In this document: positions 15,562 to 16,987 of the stretch, one piece after another | Layout of the letters: the number at the start of each line of letters is the position of its first letter | How positions within the stretch are numbered: position 1 is the first letter of the stretch | DNA from: Thermoplasmata archaeon M9B2D | GTDB taxonomy: Archaea > Thermoplasmatota > E2 > DHVEG-1 | DNA length: 16,987 nucleotides | Reading direction: 5' to 3' | Assembly: GCA_002900555.1 (NCBI GenBank) | Contig: MUGD01000037.1 | Span: 1-16,987 of the forward strand | Position numbers and translations under genes: made by a program | Notes under the pieces: generated by a model | Databases searched by the model: none | Seen by the model: only the letters and a program-made list of their open reading frames with translations | Told to the model about the DNA's origin: nothing

Positions 15562-16029
15562 ATGAGACTGCTTTGTGATCACATGCTTGGTTCGCTTGCG
15601 AAATGGCTTCGTATTTTCGGGTTTGATACCATCTACCCTGATGCAACGACCGATGATGATTCCGTCTTGCAGATTGCGCAGAAGGAAAAACGCCTGCTTA
15701 TCTCCCGTGATAAGGAATTGCTTCAGAGAGCGAAAAAAGCCCGCATCCATGTTCTCGAGATTCAGACGACAAACCTACTTGAACAGGTATCGAAGGTTCT
15801 TGCAACACTGCCAATTGATAAACAAAAAATTTTTACTCGCTGTACGCTGTGCAACACCCCTCTTCTTTCTGTGGAAAAAAAGAAAATCCAGGATCATATC
15901 CCTGAAAAGGTATTCAAAACGCGAAATGATTTCTGGCTCTGTCCTGTTTGTCACAAATATTATTGGATGGGGACGCATTATGAGAACATGATGGAAAAAA
16001 TCAATGCATATCTCCAGGGTTCATCGTAG
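15562..16029 (+). CDS. Mut7-C RNase domain protein with zinc ribbon
   Basis: This 155-residue protein is of the Mut7-C (DUF82) type. The N-terminal part is PIN-like, with Asp6 in RLLCDHMLGSLAKWLRIFG, the hallmark opening, and Asp50 in LLISRDKEL as probable metal ligands. The C-terminal part is a zinc ribbon with Cys94-x2-Cys97 and Cys127-x2-Cys130, followed by YYWMGTHYENM, also typical. Such stand-alone archaeal proteins are predicted ribonucleases; the cellular target is not known. The start has no ribosome site but a weak TATA-like CATAAAAA lies about 37 bases upstream. It follows the beta-helix gene by 58 bases and ends tail-to-tail with DUF424, only three bases apart. Confidence 0.9.
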   Translation: MRLLCDHMLGSLAKWLRIFGFDTIYPDATTDDDSVLQIAQKEKRLLISRDKELLQRAKKARIHVLEIQTTNLLEQVSKVLATLPIDKQKIFTRCTLCNTPLLSVEKKKIQDHIPEKVFKTRNDFWLCPVCHKYYWMGTHYENMMEKINAYLQGSS

Positions 16030-16032
16030 AAA

Positions 16033-16329
16033 TCATATCATGTGGACGATTTGCGCGTGTGGAATCCCTTTGATTTTGAGAATGCAACGAGGGTCGACCA
16101 GTCCAAGATTAATCGCGCAGGTCACGGTTTCCTTTCCAACGAGATTGGCTATTGTTGCATCAAGGAGGAATTTTTCCAATGTTTTTTTATCGATTCGTTC
16201 TCCCTCGTAGAAGTGCTTTGCCACATCGATTTGGAATTTTCCTTTGCGGAATTTCTTGCCAAGGAGATGCTCGTCGCAGGCGCTGATGACCACATCGTCG
16301 CCTTGTCGGTAGATCTTCACGCTGATCAT
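16033..16329 (-). CDS. DUF424 family protein
   Basis: This 98-residue cytoplasmic protein belongs to DUF424, found across archaea. The start is MISVKIYRQGDDVVISACDE and the body is typical: LLGKKFRKGKFQIDVAKHFYEG, then TLEKFLLDATIANLVGKETV and the ending CILKIKGIPHAQIVHMI. Its function is not established to my knowledge; wide conservation suggests a basic role, often thought to involve translation or RNA. The frame is open upstream to a TTG at 16428, but that extension would contain the TATA box at 16380-16389, so I take the ATG at 16329. It is convergent with the Mut7-C gene. Confidence 0.9.
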   Translation of the reverse strand: MISVKIYRQGDDVVISACDEHLLGKKFRKGKFQIDVAKHFYEGERIDKKTLEKFLLDATIANLVGKETVTCAINLGLVDPRCILKIKGIPHAQIVHMI

Positions 16330-16379
16330 TAAGGTACGTCCTTTTCTCGTTGTCGTTATGTCTCTATTAGTTGTTCCTC

Positions 16380-16389
16380 TTTTATATGC
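16380..16389 (-). promoter_or_regulatory. TATA box for DUF424
   Basis: The minus strand reads GCATATAAAA, a textbook element, predicting a transcription start near 16358 and a leader of about 29 bases. It lies downstream of the 51-residue gene, so DUF424 can be transcribed independently. Confidence 0.6.
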
Positions 16390-16395
16390 ATTTCG

Positions 16396-16444
16396 AAAAA
16401 AGAGGTAAACAAATAAAGTTGTTTGCAAGGATTGGAGTTCCTTG
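16396..16444 (-). terminator. Hairpin plus T-run downstream of the 51-residue gene
   Basis: A six-base-pair inverted repeat, CAAGGA at 16426-16431 and TCCTTG at 16439-16444, forms a stem with a seven-base loop about ten bases after the small gene's stop. A run of six Ts on the minus strand follows about 25 bases later (16396-16402). The spacing is too long for a classic bacterial terminator, but the T-run could still end transcription. Confidence 0.3.
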
Positions 16445-16452
16445 TCTACCCA

Positions 16453-16608
16453 TTAAAAAAAGAGTATGATAAAAAGCCCGATTATCAGAAGACTACACCC
16501 AATGCATCCTTCAATGACTTTGCCTTTCACAGAAGGGGCCACATGATGGTTTGCAAGATTAGGACAGAAAATGCTGGTATTGTCTTTTCTTCGCAGGATT
16601 GTTCTCAT
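16453..16608 (-). CDS. Small membrane protein, 51 residues, C-terminal anchor
   Basis: ATG at 16608-16606 opens a 51-codon frame ending in TAA. The protein has a basic N-terminus (MRTILRRKDN), a middle with Cys15, Cys35 and Cys38 (SIFCPNL; EGCIGCS), and a C-terminal hydrophobic helix at about 37-51 (CSLLIIGLFIILFF), which would make it a tail-anchored or bitopic protein. Support is unusually good for its size: GAGGA at 16615-16619 lies six bases before the start, and a TATA box (CTTTATAACG, minus, 16641-16650) puts transcription near 16621. I recognise no family. The CxxC could bind a metal or be oxidised. A plus-strand frame of 110 codons covering this region has only a TTG start and looks like its shadow. 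Confidence 0.6.
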   Translation of the reverse strand: MRTILRRKDNTSIFCPNLANHHVAPSVKGKVIEGCIGCSLLIIGLFIILFF

Positions 16609-16640
16609 ACAAGTTCCTCAACAGGTTCTTTTGTAAGTCA

Positions 16641-16650
16641 CGTTATAAAG
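16641..16650 (-). promoter_or_regulatory. TATA box for the 51-residue membrane protein
   Basis: CTTTATAACG on the minus strand, centred about 38 bases before the ATG at 16608, predicts a leader of about 13 bases that still includes the GAGGA ribosome site. The remaining bases up to the MFS stop codon at 16789 show no further gene. Confidence 0.5.
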
Positions 16651-16788
16651 GACTTGTTGTACAACCCATACCGATTTTTTATTAAAACCGCGTTTTTCCA
16701 CAAACAACATCAAGAAAAAAATTTAGAAACCCTGCTGCGTATTTTATCCTCTTAAAAATACCTCGTTAACATTTTTTAGAAAATTCTG

Positions 16789-16987
16789 CTACCGGTTCAC
16801 CTCGATTTCTTCAAGTTCCTTCACCTTCGTCTCATAGGGATGGAACAGGACGACAATGACGATTGATAGAACCATCAGCAGTCCTCCCACGACCCAAAAC
16901 CATTCCATGGTAGGATTTGTTTCCAACATCACTGCTGCAATCACCGGTCCGATAACATACGAGATACGTGCCACGGTCGTTGTCCAT
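16789..16987 (-). CDS. MFS-type transporter, C-terminal part, cut by window edge
   Basis: The frame enters from the right edge (WTTTVARISYVIGPVIAAVM at the edge) and ends in TAG at 16789. About 65 residues are visible. One helix includes SYVIGPVIAAVM, with the RISYVIGPVIAA pattern common in the later helices of major facilitator carriers. A second (MEWFWVVGGLLMVLSIVIVVLF) is the likely last helix, followed by a charged cytoplasmic tail (HPYETKVKELEEIEVNR). The substrate cannot be told from this end. A GTG within the frame at 16974 could be mistaken for a start, but the frame is open before it. Confidence 0.65.
   Translation of the reverse strand, partial: WTTTVARISYVIGPVIAAVMLETNPTMEWFWVVGGLLMVLSIVIVVLFHPYETKVKELEEIEVNR

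Noticed and set aside
16330..16428. 33-residue N-terminal extension of DUF424
   Set aside because: The extension starts at TTG, covers the TATA box, and is not part of the family, which begins at MISVKIY.
16426..16444. Hairpin as a bacterial-type terminator
   Set aside because: The T-run is about 25 bases from the stem, too far for a classic intrinsic terminator; it is kept only as a low-confidence site.
16423..16755. Plus-strand 110-codon open frame
   Set aside because: It has only a TTG start with no ribosome site, and it lies opposite the 51-residue gene, which has a TATA box, GAGGA and a plausible membrane helix.
1..16987. CRISPR array, tRNA, rRNA or insertion sequence
   Set aside because: Reading through the intergenic regions showed no regular repeat-spacer pattern, no cloverleaf-like segment, no rRNA-like stretch and no transposase or terminal inverted repeats.

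Overview
The window looks archaeal and most resembles an uncultured Thermoplasmatota, such as the marine benthic group D type of sediment protein degraders. This placement is inferred from gene content and promoter style, not from a marker tree. The evidence is: TATA boxes about 25-30 bases before inferred transcription starts; a mix of leaderless genes and genes with GGTGA/GGAGG/GGGGA ribosome sites; U-tract terminators; DUF424, Mut7-C, a stand-alone Lrp-type RAM domain and an MJ0865/COG1031-like radical SAM protein; and secreted C25 (gingipain-like) and M14 peptidases. No rRNA, tRNA, CRISPR array or insertion sequence was seen.

Bases 1-7217 (minus strand) hold a secreted-protein cluster. 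A full C25 cysteine peptidase is followed 10 bases later by a multidomain M14 zinc carboxypeptidase. Next come a BNR/Asp-box beta-propeller protein with its own promoter, then a second C25 paralogue, also with its own promoter, cut by the left edge. The two C25 genes share a block of about 100 bases that is almost identical, while their flanks have diverged. The M14 and propeller proteins end in the same kind of C-terminal domain.

Bases 7218-8581 hold a divergent promoter region, an unrecognised 187-residue soluble protein that looks leaderless, and a 33-residue one-helix membrane ORF. Bases 8582-10784 (minus) hold a translationally coupled pair: a B12-binding-type radical SAM protein with a C-terminal helix-hairpin-helix, then an RNase III catalytic domain without a dsRNA-binding domain, an enzyme most archaea lack.

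Bases 10923-13591 (plus) hold the most unusual arrangement: a stand-alone RAM (Lrp/AsnC effector-binding) protein, then a ten-helix EamA/DMT-type transporter whose C-terminus is itself a RAM domain, then an M29 aminopeptidase. A plausible reading is that outside peptidases (C25, M14) make peptides and amino acids, the M29 enzyme trims peptides inside, and the RAM-equipped carrier moves a small molecule under amino-acid control. Only the domain architecture is seen directly; the coupling is inference.

Bases 13701-16987 hold a secreted NosD-type beta-helix protein made of two duplicated modules, a Mut7-C RNase with zinc ribbon, a convergent DUF424 gene, an easily missed 51-residue membrane protein gene with a good promoter and ribosome site, and the C-terminus of an MFS transporter cut by the right edge.
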